Origin: DATKPA01 sp051955985
GTDB taxonomy: Bacteria > Planctomycetota > Phycisphaerae > WQYP01
Length of the DNA stretch: 64,000 nt
Direction of reading: 5' to 3'
Assembly: GCA_051955985.1 (NCBI GenBank)
Contig: JBQCGD010000147.1
Coordinates: forward strand, 1-64,000
Every line of letters starts with the position of its first letter. Within the stretch, counting starts at the first letter, position 1. Under the pieces are notes generated by a model. That model saw nothing but the letters and a program-made list of their open reading frames with translations, searched no databases and was not told the DNA's origin. Below, one piece after another: positions 35,971-45,760 of this stretch. Made by a program: the position numbers and the translations under genes.

Positions 35971-37998
35971 TTACTGCGTCGGCGGCCGGGGAACGAACGG
36001 GTTGTTCGTCGTCTGGTACAACTGCACGTCCTTCACCTTCGGATCAACAACCACCTTGTTCACCGGCGAAAGCACATCCTGCAGGCTCCGATACTTCGTC
36101 TGCAGCTTCGCCAGCTTCTCGAGCAATTCCCGCTTCTCCGGCGTGACCTTGTCCATGCCTCCCAGCATGTTCGTCACCTGCGCCGCTTCCGATTCCGCCG
36201 TGCCCACCCGATCCGACTGGTACACCTGCGCGTCGCTGATCGCGCTCGCGGCGTCGCCCTGCGCCAGGGTCGTGTCCGTCAGTTGCTGCTTCTGGGCGTT
36301 GTCGATCACCGCCTCCTTGATCTCACGCTGCGTCACCACGTCTTCAAACTGGCTCGCCGGCCCCAGGCGGCGCCCCGACGGGGAGGATGCATCCACCACA
36401 TCATGCCCGCGCGGCGGATGCAGGTCCTTGATCGTCAGATCCTCGATGAAAATCCCGCAATCCAGCGCATCAAGCTTGTCCTGCAGAATCCTGTGGCAAT
36501 GCTGCTCCACTTCCTGCCGTTCCTTCCCCACCATAATATGGTCCAGCGTGTGCGTCGCCATCGCCCGCGTCACCGCGAAATACGCGCATCGACGCACCAG
36601 TTCGTCGTACACCGGCAACGCCTGCGTCCCCTCCCCGCTCTTCTCGAAGAAATCGCTGTGCGAAATGTGCGAATAGAATTTCGCAGGATCCGCCACGCGC
36701 CAATAAATCGCGACGTACGCATCCAGCATCTGCGGCGACCCCGGATCCCCCGTGATGAACTGCGTCTGTACCTGCTGCTCCGTCTTCGGCTCCGGTCCCG
36801 CCGTCCAGAACTGGAACGGGACCTTGTTCATCCCCGGCAGGTCGTGCATTTCCACTCCCACGTGCGCTTCCTGCAGCGTCGCTGTCGGAATGCGCACCAG
36901 GTTGTCGATCGGCCACGGGAATGTCACGTGAAGCCCCGGCTCCAGCAGCGAGGCCTTCCCCACCGTGATCTGCCCTCCCGCCTGACGTACGATGTCCACT
37001 TGCCCCAGCCGCTCCAATACCGCGACTTCACCCGGCTGCACCACTCGAAAACAATCCGCGATCACCCCAACCACGATCATCGCCACAATCGCCCGCGGCA
37101 TCATCCGGCTGATCACGCCACGCTCCCCCGTCCCGCTCGCAAGTCCCACGCTCTGCGCGAAGAGCATCTTCAAGCCGTTGAGCCAGAACGAACTGAGCAT
37201 CGGTACCAGCGGCAGCGCCTGCAGGTCGATCGCCTCCTGGTCCAGTTCGTCGATCGCCGAGTAGCTCCGCAGCCCGTTGACGAACAGCTCCAGCCCCTGC
37301 AGCAGCATCAGGAAAGCCACGATGCCGCCGGCGACTTCCGATGCGTATGCCACCCGCAGGTACCCCAGCACCGTCGCGACGCCCACCGCAATCATCCCCG
37401 TGATGCCGATCGTGAAATTGCTGTTGACCGCCTCGCCGTAACCGACCGTCGAACGCGTGATCCGCGTCACCCAGTACAGAATCGAATAAATCACCGCCGC
37501 GCCCAGGCCGATCACCAGGCCCAGCTCCGTGATCGCCACCGGCTTGTCGAACGTGCCCGCGATCGGGAACGGCTTGTCCGGATTCATCCCCGCCCAGTCG
37601 AACGTCGCTTTCAGCAGGAACCAACCGATCACACACCCAAGCCCGACGAGCACCACCGACGTGATGATCACCAGTAGCCGCTGAAACCCCGTGTCGATGG
37701 TCTTCACCGTCGGCGCCGCCGTCGTCGCCTCGGTGCGATCCTCCCCCATGCTCATGCGGAATCCGCCGCCGACGAACTCTTGCCGCGTGTTTACCGGCAC
37801 CTCGTCCAGCTCTTCCGCCTGCCGCGCCAGCCGCAGCCCGTACCCCGCCAGCCCGACCACGAGCGCCTGCCCCAGCGCCATCATCATCCCCGCCCACATC
37901 GCCGTCGTGTCGAACAGGATTCCCCCGGCGAGCAAAATGGCCGCAATCGCCAGCAGCCCGGCCAGTGCCGCCCATGCCAATGTTTCCGCTCTTCTCAT
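35971..37998 (-). CDS. Polytopic SPFH protein, first of three
   Basis: A 675-residue protein that fuses about seven membrane spans (within residues ~6-320) to a C-terminal SPFH domain (~320-600: VVQPGEVAVLERLGQ, LLEPGLHVTFPWPIDNLVRIPT). A stalk with GDAASAISDAQVYQ and a C-terminal helical tail follow. Ordinary HflK has a single span, so the membrane region is unusual. It heads the operon with the two smaller SPFH proteins and the ABC transporter. The region upstream of ATG 37998 has only a weak GAG ribosome-binding site, and the metal ATPase ends 66 bases earlier on the same strand. Confidence 0.86.
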   Translation of the reverse strand: MRRAETLAWAALAGLLAIAAILLAGGILFDTTAMWAGMMMALGQALVVGLAGYGLRLARQAEELDEVPVNTRQEFVGGGFRMSMGEDRTEATTAAPTVKTIDTGFQRLLVIITSVVLVGLGCVIGWFLLKATFDWAGMNPDKPFPIAGTFDKPVAITELGLVIGLGAAVIYSILYWVTRITRSTVGYGEAVNSNFTIGITGMIAVGVATVLGYLRVAYASEVAGGIVAFLMLLQGLELFVNGLRSYSAIDELDQEAIDLQALPLVPMLSSFWLNGLKMLFAQSVGLASGTGERGVISRMMPRAIVAMIVVGVIADCFRVVQPGEVAVLERLGQVDIVRQAGGQITVGKASLLEPGLHVTFPWPIDNLVRIPTATLQEAHVGVEMHDLPGMNKVPFQFWTAGPEPKTEQQVQTQFITGDPGSPQMLDAYVAIYWRVADPAKFYSHISHSDFFEKSGEGTQALPVYDELVRRCAYFAVTRAMATHTLDHIMVGKERQEVEQHCHRILQDKLDALDCGIFIEDLTIKDLHPPRGHDVVDASSPSGRRLGPASQFEDVVTQREIKEAVIDNAQKQQLTDTTLAQGDAASAISDAQVYQSDRVGTAESEAAQVTNMLGGMDKVTPEKRELLEKLAKLQTKYRSLQDVLSPVNKVVVDPKVKDVQLYQTTNNPFVPRPPTQ

Positions 37999-38064
37999 TG
38001 CTTGCTCAATTTTTCGTGAAGTGCAACAAATTCGAATTCAAACGTCACAAACCGACCGTCCGCC

Positions 38065-40209
38065 TTACACCGCCTGCAGCGGCGTCAGCTTCGGGGCCAC
38101 AAACATGCTTTCACTCTTCTTTTCCACCGGCGGCAATTCCTCGGGCTCCGTCGGCGTCACCGGCATCGCCCGGCGATAGGAACCGCCCGCCAGCCGCACC
38201 GAGTTCAACGCGATCATCACAATCCCCGCCAGGTGCACGAGCGCCGCCACCGCCGGCGCGCCCTTCCCGAAAATGTTCAATGCCCCGCCCGCCACCAGCG
38301 CCTCCGCCAGCCCCGCGAACACCAGCGAGAACAAAAGGTTCTGGTAAATCGCCGAACGCGTGCGCTTCGCCAGGTAAATCAGCAGCGGTACACGCGTGAG
38401 ATCGTCCTTCAGCAGCACCGCGTCCGCCGCTTCCACCGCCACGTCCGTCCCCCGGATCCCCATCGCCACCCCCACCGTCGCCGTCGCCAGCGACGGAGCG
38501 TCGTTGATTCCGTCTCCCACCATGCATACCCCTTTGCCGCCACGCTGCAGGCTCCGAACGATGTCCACCTTCTGCCCCGGCAGAAGCTCGGCAAACACTT
38601 CGTCGCATCCCACCACGCGCCCCACCAGTTCCGCCGTGCGCTTCCGGTCCCCCGTCAGCATCGCCACGCGCCGGATCCCCAGCTCCCGCAGCCGTGCGAT
38701 CGTCTTGATCGCCTCCGGCCGGATTTCGTCCGTCAAATGAATCGCCCCCATCAACCGGTTGTCGTGCATCACGTACACCGGCACCACGGGAAGCTGCTCG
38801 TCTTCGTTGTCCAGTTTCGTCGCCATCGCCGCAAAATCCGCCGGGACGATTTTCGCCGATCCCGCCACCGCCGGTTTCCCGTCCACGATCGCCCGAATGC
38901 CCAGCCCGTCCAGCACCTGCATGTCCGCCGCTTCCGTCGTATGCACGCCCTTGCTCGCCGCATACGCCATGATGCTCTTGGCCAGCGGATGGCTGCTGCG
39001 CTGTTCGATCGTCGCCGCCAGCCGCAGCAACTGCTCCGGCGAAACACCCTCCACCGGCTTTACGTCCCGAACCACGAACTTGCCAGACGTGAGCGTCCCC
39101 GTCTTGTCGAACACCACCGTTTGCAACGTCGCCGACGCTTCCACGAACGGCCCCGCCTTCACCTGCATCCCCGAACGGCTCGCCCGGGCCAGCGCCACCA
39201 CGATCGCCAGCGGGCTCGCCAGCAGCATCGCGCACGGACACCCCACCACCCACATCGTCACCATCCGCACCGGGTCCTTCGACACGATCCACACCAGCAC
39301 CGATGCCACCAAAATGATCGGCGTGTAAAACGCGAAAAACTTGTCCGCCGCCCGGATGATCTGCGGCTGGAACTGCTGCGCCCGGCGCACCAGCGCGATC
39401 GTCTGCCCCAGCGCTGAATGCTCGCCCACCCGCTGCACCTGGATTTCCGCCGAACCCGTCAGATTGATCGTCCCCGCAAGCATGTCCGTCCCCACCCCCT
39501 TTTCCACCGGCATCGCTTCGCCCGTGACCGAGCTCTCATCCACGCTCGTCATCCCGCTGATCAACTTGCCGTCGGCTGCAATCCGCTCGCCCGGCTGCAC
39601 CACCAGCGTGTCTCCGATGCGAAGTTCATCCACTTCGATCACCTGGTCCGCCCCGCCGCGCCGCACGCGGGCATGCTTGGGGGCGAGTTTCTGCAGTTCC
39701 AAAACCGCTTTCCGCGCCGATTCCGTCGCCACCCCTTCAATCAGCGCCCCAACCTGCAGGATCAGCGCCACCAACCCCGCCTCCACGTACCACCCGAGGC
39801 TCACCGCCCCGATGATGCTCATCGCCACCAGTTCATTGACGTTCGTCTGCCCCTTCGAGAGCCCTTTGATCGCACTCCAGATGATCGGCCCGCCCCCGAC
39901 GATCGTCGCGATCAACCCCAGCACCTTGGCGACGTCTTCCTCCAGACCGAGCCACCCCGCCGCCATCGCCAGCCCCAGGCACGCGATCGTCACCGGCAGG
40001 AGAACCGTCAACTGGAAGTCCAGCCCCACGCCCGAATGCGAATGCCCTTCTTCCCCGTGGTCATGCCCGCACGCGCAGGCAATGCCGTGGTCGTGATCAT
40101 GCTGCTTCTTCACGGGGCTGAACACCGCCGGCGTGCTCACCGGGGTAAACGTCCCCACTCCGTTCGTCGCCTGCAATGGAACAAATGCGGTTTTCTGTTC
40201 TTGGCTCAC
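38065..40209 (-). CDS. P1B-type heavy-metal-translocating ATPase (Zn/Cd-like) with His-rich N-terminus
   Basis: A 714-residue P-type ATPase. The N-terminal metal-binding tail (~35-58) is rich in His and Cys (QHDHDHGIACACGHDHG). Membrane motif CPC is at 324-326, the phosphorylated aspartate is Asp368 in DKTGTLT, TGE is at 229-231, the SSHP nucleotide motif is present, and VGDGINDAPSL is the hinge. This predicts efflux of zinc, cadmium or a similar divalent cation. GTG 40209 is the start because GAGG lies eight bases upstream; the longer upstream frame shows no homology. It lies upstream of the SPFH operon, same strand, and may be co-transcribed. Confidence 0.93.
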   Translation of the reverse strand: MSQEQKTAFVPLQATNGVGTFTPVSTPAVFSPVKKQHDHDHGIACACGHDHGEEGHSHSGVGLDFQLTVLLPVTIACLGLAMAAGWLGLEEDVAKVLGLIATIVGGGPIIWSAIKGLSKGQTNVNELVAMSIIGAVSLGWYVEAGLVALILQVGALIEGVATESARKAVLELQKLAPKHARVRRGGADQVIEVDELRIGDTLVVQPGERIAADGKLISGMTSVDESSVTGEAMPVEKGVGTDMLAGTINLTGSAEIQVQRVGEHSALGQTIALVRRAQQFQPQIIRAADKFFAFYTPIILVASVLVWIVSKDPVRMVTMWVVGCPCAMLLASPLAIVVALARASRSGMQVKAGPFVEASATLQTVVFDKTGTLTSGKFVVRDVKPVEGVSPEQLLRLAATIEQRSSHPLAKSIMAYAASKGVHTTEAADMQVLDGLGIRAIVDGKPAVAGSAKIVPADFAAMATKLDNEDEQLPVVPVYVMHDNRLMGAIHLTDEIRPEAIKTIARLRELGIRRVAMLTGDRKRTAELVGRVVGCDEVFAELLPGQKVDIVRSLQRGGKGVCMVGDGINDAPSLATATVGVAMGIRGTDVAVEAADAVLLKDDLTRVPLLIYLAKRTRSAIYQNLLFSLVFAGLAEALVAGGALNIFGKGAPAVAALVHLAGIVMIALNSVRLAGGSYRRAMPVTPTEPEELPPVEKKSESMFVAPKLTPLQAV

Positions 40210-40427
40210 GGAACTTACCTCAGCGGAACGACTGCGGAAGAATTGGAAAGGACGGTATTCGTACCAAATTGCCTGTTGCCTGCCAAGCCTGCGCGACGGC
40301 TTTGCAGACGATTGGAGTTCTTTGTGACAGCGGCATTTATGCGCATTTTCCGCCCGGCCGCGCGCATCTCCGCAGCACGGCCGGACTAATGCTACGCTCC
40401 CCATCCGAAAAAGTTCGGTCTCCCCCC

Positions 40428-41378
40428 CTAAATCTTCTCGATTTCCACCGCCGCCAGCGACGCCTTGAACACCCCCGCATCGATCTCATCCAGCTTTTCC
40501 GACATCGCCCGTGCCGTCGCCAGCGCCAATGCCGTCCCCAGCGCCTGCTTTGCATCCCGCCCCGCCGACGTCTCCGCCACGAACCCCGCCAGCAGGTGAT
40601 CGCCGCACCCCACCGTCCGCCGCAACGTCCCCATTTCCTTCGTCGCCACCCGCCCGCTGTAAACGCCATTCGGCGTCAGGAGCACCGCCCCCATCGGCCC
40701 GCGCGTGACCAGGATATTTTCGGCATTGTGAAGCAATGGCCCGGCCGCATCGCGCACCGCCGCCGCCGCGTTCGGCACTTCCACCCCCACCAACTGGCGC
40801 AGCTCCTCCAGGTTGGGCTTGAGCATCCACACCCGATGCCCCGCCGCCGCCCGCAAGGGATCCCCACTCGAGTCCACCACCACCCGCGCGCCGGCCGCCC
40901 CGCAGCGGTCCAAAAGCGCACCAAAGTATCCCGTATCCACCCCCGAACAGAGCGATCCAGAGAAAATGGCCACATCCCCCGGCTTCATCTCATGCATGAT
41001 TTTCTGCTCGAGAAGCACCGCCTCCTCGTGCGTCACGGAAAAACCCTTGTCGCGCAAGTGCGTTTCCAGACGCCGCTTAGGATCCAGAATGGTGATGTTT
41101 TCCCGCGTCTTCCCCGCCACCTCGACATACCGGCACAACACCCGCCCCGGCCCCGTCGACATCAACTGCTCATGAAACAACTCCAGTTCCCCGCTCCCCA
41201 GAAACCCCGTCGCAATCGAATCCGTCCCGAGCTGCGCCAACGCCCGGTTCACGTTGGCCGCCTTCCCCGCAGCAAGCCGCGCCACCTGCACCGCCTGCTG
41301 ATGGCCGCCGATGTGAAAGTCCGGGCACTCCAGGATGCGGTCCACCGCGGGATTGAACCCAATTGCCACAATCGCCAT
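40428..41378 (-). CDS. PfkB-family sugar kinase (1-phosphofructokinase-like)
   Basis: A 316-residue PfkB kinase of the FruK/LacC subtype. N-terminal GFNPAVDRIL, the AGKAANVNRAL glycine motif, FSGSLCSGV in the middle, KPNLEEL, and the C-terminal catalytic loop VGCGDHLLAGF, where Asp is the catalytic base. In canonical members the loop reads GAGD; here it is GCGD. It probably phosphorylates a sugar phosphate in glycolysis or hexose catabolism. I use ATG 41378 (MAIVAIGFNPAVD); GTG 41387 is possible. Confidence 0.87.
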   Translation of the reverse strand: MAIVAIGFNPAVDRILECPDFHIGGHQQAVQVARLAAGKAANVNRALAQLGTDSIATGFLGSGELELFHEQLMSTGPGRVLCRYVEVAGKTRENITILDPKRRLETHLRDKGFSVTHEEAVLLEQKIMHEMKPGDVAIFSGSLCSGVDTGYFGALLDRCGAAGARVVVDSSGDPLRAAAGHRVWMLKPNLEELRQLVGVEVPNAAAAVRDAAGPLLHNAENILVTRGPMGAVLLTPNGVYSGRVATKEMGTLRRTVGCGDHLLAGFVAETSAGRDAKQALGTALALATARAMSEKLDEIDAGVFKASLAAVEIEKI

Positions 41379-41477
41379 AAATTCCACTCACGCCATCGGG
41401 ATTACAAAGGATTTATACTCCCGCTATCTCCCAAAGACCAATGGAATCCCAAGCGGCATCTGCAAGGCACTCGGCGA

Positions 41478-41765
41478 TCACCGTTCAATCGCAATCCGCC
41501 CGTGGATTTCCGGACCGCGATGTTCGCCGATTTCCCGATGGTGTTCGTGGAATTCCCGGCGGTGATCATCCCAATCGTGGCGGTAAATGGGATGGTATTC
41601 GTGATAGCGCGGGTAAGCGTCCCGATAATAATAGTTCGGACCGTAGTAATACCCCGGATTCGTGTCGTAATAGCCGTACCCGTCCGGCTCCACCGTAGCG
41701 CTGCAAGAAGCTAAAAATGGCAGTGCCGCAGCCGCGGTCAGCAAGGCAACCAGTGTCGAACGCAT
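41478..41765 (-). CDS. Small Tyr/His-rich lipoprotein
   Basis: A 95-residue protein with a signal peptide and lipobox (LASC, Cys21 or so). The mature part is extremely rich in Tyr, His, Arg and Asp (YGYYDTNPGYYYGPNYYYRD, then DDHRREFHEHHREI). GGAGGAGATGCC precedes ATG 41765. It would be a membrane-anchored periplasmic protein. The composition suggests metal binding or disorder, but no family is recognised. Confidence 0.7.
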   Translation of the reverse strand: MRSTLVALLTAAAALPFLASCSATVEPDGYGYYDTNPGYYYGPNYYYRDAYPRYHEYHPIYRHDWDDHRREFHEHHREIGEHRGPEIHGRIAIER

Positions 41766-41984
41766 GGCATCTCCTCCTCTAGGAAGACCTTCCGTGCGAC
41801 AGCACAAGTCGCAAACGTTATGCCCGCCGGCCGGTCCTCCCAAGCCCCCATTTGCAGTCGCCGACCCGGCTCTTTTCAGCTACAAAAGCGCACGGCTGGA
41901 GCTGAAGTCGGCACCACATTGACATGGATTTGTGCGAACGTTGTCGATAGGTTCATGGAGCACGACGCGCTTTCTGGGGTCCCT

Positions 41985-43532
41985 ATGGGCTATGGAATCG
42001 AGTTTCTTGTCGCGCTCATCATCCTCCTCAATGGAGCACGCTCGGATCTGCTGGATGCGATTCCGACGGGGGCTTACTGGCGGGCCAAGGGGATTACCGT
42101 GACCCTGGAGCAGCTCGAACGCGATGCCGGACCGGAGGAGCGGGTCGGCGCCGTCGATGCCCTGATCGAATCGCTCGGCTCGCCGGAGTTCAAAAAGCGG
42201 GCCGAGGCGAGAGAGAAACTCGCAGAAATGGGCCCGCGTATCCTGCCGCAGTTGGAGGGCGCGACCAATTCCAAAAATCCCGAGGTGCGCGCCGTCGCCG
42301 CCGAGATCGCGCGCCGCTTTGAAGCCAAGGGAAAGGAACGCTCCGTCCGCCGGCTCATGGCGATCCGGACCCTCGGCGAGCGACACGAAAAGGGGGCCCT
42401 CGACCTGCTCAAGTCCCTGGAGAATTCAAAGGAAATGTTCGTCGCGGAGTATGCCCAGCGGGCGGTCGCACAGATCGAGGGACGCCCGTGGAAAGCGCCC
42501 GACCGTTCCGCACTGATCGCCAACGACTGGCAACTCATGCCGCGGCACACCGGGATCATCGGGCAGACCGTCGGCCTGGCGGCCGCACCGGTCACCCTGG
42601 ACACCCTCTATCGTCGCCCTGCCGCGCCCCCAAAGCCGGGCCCCGACGGCCAGCCCTCCCCCAACGAGGCAGAAGCCAAGGCCATGGCGTCGCTGCTGCC
42701 CATTCTCGAGCGGATCGGCAATGTCCGGATTGACGGGGTCACCGCGGCACTCTCCGACGATGCGGGGGAAACCACCGGCTGGGAACTCACGATCATCCGC
42801 GGACAGTTCGATGCCGCCGCATTGCGCGCCGCCGCGCGCGTCCTCGCGCACCCCGCCGATGGAGTTGTGAAGTTTGGAACCGAGCACGGCATCCCCATCG
42901 TGCAGACCGACGTGGACACTCACATCATGTTCCCCTCCGACCAGATGATGATCTTCGTAATGGCCGACGAGGACAATGACCGCTTTGCACGCATGCTGGC
43001 CATGATCTACGCCCTCCAGGCGGGGCATGGCCAGGTGACGGGCGACAAGAATCTGAGCGCCCTCATCTCCAGGCTGCCGCCGCCGGGCACGGGATCGCGC
43101 CTCTGGCTGGCGGGAACCTTCAACGCCGAGGAGAAAAAACTCAAATTGCTCGCCGGTGTGGATTCCTTTGTGGCAAGCGCCGTCGATCAAAAGGAGGGCA
43201 TCGCATTAACCCTCCGCGCAGCTGGTGGCAACGCCCGCGAGCTCAAAGGTTCCGTCGACGAAATGACCACCAACCTCCGCTGGCTTCAACAGGTGATGCC
43301 GCAGGTCGCGCCCCTCCTGCCCATCGCGGCCTTTGTAGGATCGGTGCGCGCGGCGGTTGGCCCCGACGGCAAGGAGGCGACCGTCACCGCGCAGATGAAG
43401 CCCGAACTCGCCGGCTCCGTCCTCGGACTCATGCTGCCCGCCCTCGATTTAAAGCCCCAGGAGCAGCAGGCCGGGGCCGGCAATGGACCTGCCGTGGCGC
43501 CCAATGCGCCTGCCGTCGTGCCGGCGCAGTAA
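41985..43532 (+). CDS. Exported HEAT-like protein of unknown function
   Basis: A ~515-residue protein with a hydrophobic N-terminus (MGYGIEFLVALIILLNG) that looks like a signal peptide. A helical region (~60-165) shows two HEAT-type repeats (AREKLAEMGPRILPQLEGA, KGALDLLKSLENS). The remaining ~320 residues are unassigned, with mixed alpha/beta character and a Pro/Ala-rich tail. ATG 41985 has GGGG five bases before it; ATG 41955 in the same frame is an alternative. It diverges from the small lipoprotein gene. Confidence 0.65.
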   Translation: MGYGIEFLVALIILLNGARSDLLDAIPTGAYWRAKGITVTLEQLERDAGPEERVGAVDALIESLGSPEFKKRAEAREKLAEMGPRILPQLEGATNSKNPEVRAVAAEIARRFEAKGKERSVRRLMAIRTLGERHEKGALDLLKSLENSKEMFVAEYAQRAVAQIEGRPWKAPDRSALIANDWQLMPRHTGIIGQTVGLAAAPVTLDTLYRRPAAPPKPGPDGQPSPNEAEAKAMASLLPILERIGNVRIDGVTAALSDDAGETTGWELTIIRGQFDAAALRAAARVLAHPADGVVKFGTEHGIPIVQTDVDTHIMFPSDQMMIFVMADEDNDRFARMLAMIYALQAGHGQVTGDKNLSALISRLPPPGTGSRLWLAGTFNAEEKKLKLLAGVDSFVASAVDQKEGIALTLRAAGGNARELKGSVDEMTTNLRWLQQVMPQVAPLLPIAAFVGSVRAAVGPDGKEATVTAQMKPELAGSVLGLMLPALDLKPQEQQAGAGNGPAVAPNAPAVVPAQ

Positions 43533-43706
43533 ACCCGGGTCGATGCGCTACGCCGCGCGTCACCGATCGGGGGGGAGAACCGGCGGGACCCCGAACATTG
43601 ACGCGGAAGCATGAGCGGTTGTCGTGACCCGGTGTGTATTTGTGCACGGCCCTGTGATACAACGTGGGGCATTTCTGAGAAATAACCGGGCCCGCAAGGA
43701 GTGTGC

Positions 43707-45623
43707 ATGCATCTCGCGGTGTTGGACTGGGTGATCGTGGCTCTGTCGCTCGGCGTCTGTTTTGTGCCGGCACTCTTTCTGGCCCGCCGCTCCGGCAAAA
43801 GCACGACGGAGTTCTTTGCCTCCGGCCGCAGCGTGCCGTGGTGGCTCGCCGGCCTCTCCATGGTGGCCACCACCTTTGCTTCCGACACGCCTAACTGGGT
43901 CACCCAGCAGGTGCGCCAATTCGGAGTTGCCGGAAACTGGCAGTGGTGGGCCATGGTGCTCACCGGTGTCGCAACCGTCTTTTTCTACGCCCGCCTCTGG
44001 CGCCGCTCCGGCGTCCTCACCGATCTCGAATTCTACGAAGTACGCTACTCCGGGCAGGCCGCCTCCGTCGTGCGCGGCTTCCGCGCCGTCTACCTCGGCC
44101 TCTTCTTCAACTGCTTTATCATGGCCACCGTCACCCTCGCCGCCTGCAAAATCGCCAACATCCTCTTCGGCATGCCCCCGTGGCAAACAATCCTCATCTG
44201 CGGCCTGCTCAACGTCGTCTTCGCCGCCCACTCCGGACTCTGGGGCGTCCTCGTCATCGACATGATCCAGTTCTTTATCAAGATGACCGCCGTCATCGCC
44301 GCTGCCTACTTCTCCCTCGTCGAAGTCGCACGCCGCACCGTCGGAACCACCAGCGCCCTCGACGGCCTGCACCAGGTCGTCCGAAAACTCGGCGGAATGC
44401 AGGTTGCCTTTGACCTCAACGCCCCCCACGCCCAGCCTGTCATGACCCCCGTGAACGGAACCGCCCAGCCGATTCTGAACCTCCTGCCAAACTTCGGCAT
44501 GTGGGACCTCGCCCTCATGGCCTTCATCCTCCCCATCGCCATCGGCTGGTGGGCCAACTGGTACCCCGGCGCGGAGCCCGGCGGCGGTTCCTACATCGCC
44601 CAGCGCATGCTCGCCTCCCGCTCGGAAAAGGATGCACTCGGCAGCGTCCTCTTCTTCAACGTCGCCCATTACGTCTTACGCCCCTGGCCTTGGATCATCA
44701 CCGCACTCTGCTCCATCCTCGTCTTCCCGGATTTAAAATCGATCCAGGCGGCCTTCCCCGGCGCGGATCCAAAGCTGATCGGACACGACTCCGCCTTCCC
44801 CGCGATGCTCACCTTCCTCCCCGTGGGCTTTGTCGGCCTCATGGTGGGGGGGCTGATTGCCGCCAACTCCTCCACGATCCTCACCCATCTGAACTGGGGA
44901 TCCTCCTACCTGGTCCACGATCTCTACCGCCGCTTCCTCTCGCCCAACCTTTCCGAGAAACGTTACGTCAACGCCGGCCGCGCCTGCACCGTGCTCCTCT
45001 ACATCTTCGCGGCCATCCTGAGCCTTTTCCTCGAAACGGCCCAGGATGCCTTTGAAATCCTGATTTCCATCGGCGCCGGCACTGGCCTGCTCTACCTTCT
45101 CCGCTGGTTCTGGTGGCGCATCAACGCCTGGTGCGAAATCGTCGCCATGATCAGTTCCTTCGCCGTCTCCGTGCTGTTCTTCGCGATGAAGCAGTCCGGC
45201 CATCCGCTCCCCTTTGCCCAGACGGTCATCTTCTCCGTCGTCTTCACAACCCTTTGCTGGGTGACCGCCGCCTTCGTCGCTCCGCCCACCAGCGACGAGC
45301 GGCTCGTCGCCTTTTACCGCAGGGTGCATCCCGCCGGCCCCGGCTGGACGCGCATCCGCCGCCTCGCCGGCGTAAGCGAGGAGGAAGCCGCCCTCCACGG
45401 CGACCACATGGGCCTGGCGACGCTCGGGTGGGTCACCGGCTGCATTGTCATCTGGTCCTCGCTCTTTGCCGTCGGTAAATTCCTCTACGGGCAGATGCTT
45501 GCCGGCTTCGAACTCCTCGCCGTCTTTATCGCAGGCAGCCTGGTGCTGATTTACGTCACCAATCGCATCTGGTCGAAAAAACGCATCATCGAGAAAGTGG
45601 AAATCGCCAGCGGCGCTGCCTGA
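43707..45623 (+). CDS. Sodium:solute symporter (SSS family)
   Basis: A 638-residue transporter with about 13-15 hydrophobic spans in the LeuT-like SSS arrangement. Family hallmarks include FFASGRSVPWWLAGLSMVATTFA near residues 37-60 and WWANWYPGAEPGGGSY around 283. The C-terminal part has two additional spans and cytoplasmic segments. It probably imports a sugar or organic solute with Na+. AAGGAG lies five bases before ATG 43707. The substrate cannot be assigned. It is followed ~140 bases later by the DedA gene. Confidence 0.9.
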   Translation: MHLAVLDWVIVALSLGVCFVPALFLARRSGKSTTEFFASGRSVPWWLAGLSMVATTFASDTPNWVTQQVRQFGVAGNWQWWAMVLTGVATVFFYARLWRRSGVLTDLEFYEVRYSGQAASVVRGFRAVYLGLFFNCFIMATVTLAACKIANILFGMPPWQTILICGLLNVVFAAHSGLWGVLVIDMIQFFIKMTAVIAAAYFSLVEVARRTVGTTSALDGLHQVVRKLGGMQVAFDLNAPHAQPVMTPVNGTAQPILNLLPNFGMWDLALMAFILPIAIGWWANWYPGAEPGGGSYIAQRMLASRSEKDALGSVLFFNVAHYVLRPWPWIITALCSILVFPDLKSIQAAFPGADPKLIGHDSAFPAMLTFLPVGFVGLMVGGLIAANSSTILTHLNWGSSYLVHDLYRRFLSPNLSEKRYVNAGRACTVLLYIFAAILSLFLETAQDAFEILISIGAGTGLLYLLRWFWWRINAWCEIVAMISSFAVSVLFFAMKQSGHPLPFAQTVIFSVVFTTLCWVTAAFVAPPTSDERLVAFYRRVHPAGPGWTRIRRLAGVSEEEAALHGDHMGLATLGWVTGCIVIWSSLFAVGKFLYGQMLAGFELLAVFIAGSLVLIYVTNRIWSKKRIIEKVEIASGAA

Positions 45624-45760
45624 AAATTCTTTCTCATAACGCCTTGGGCAGAGCCGCTCTTAGCATCCTCTCAAGGGATCTGCTTGTGTTGGTATGACCT
45701 CGCGGACTACGATGTGGTGCTCTGTAGTGACGCAACGGTTCGAAACGAGACACCCGTTTC

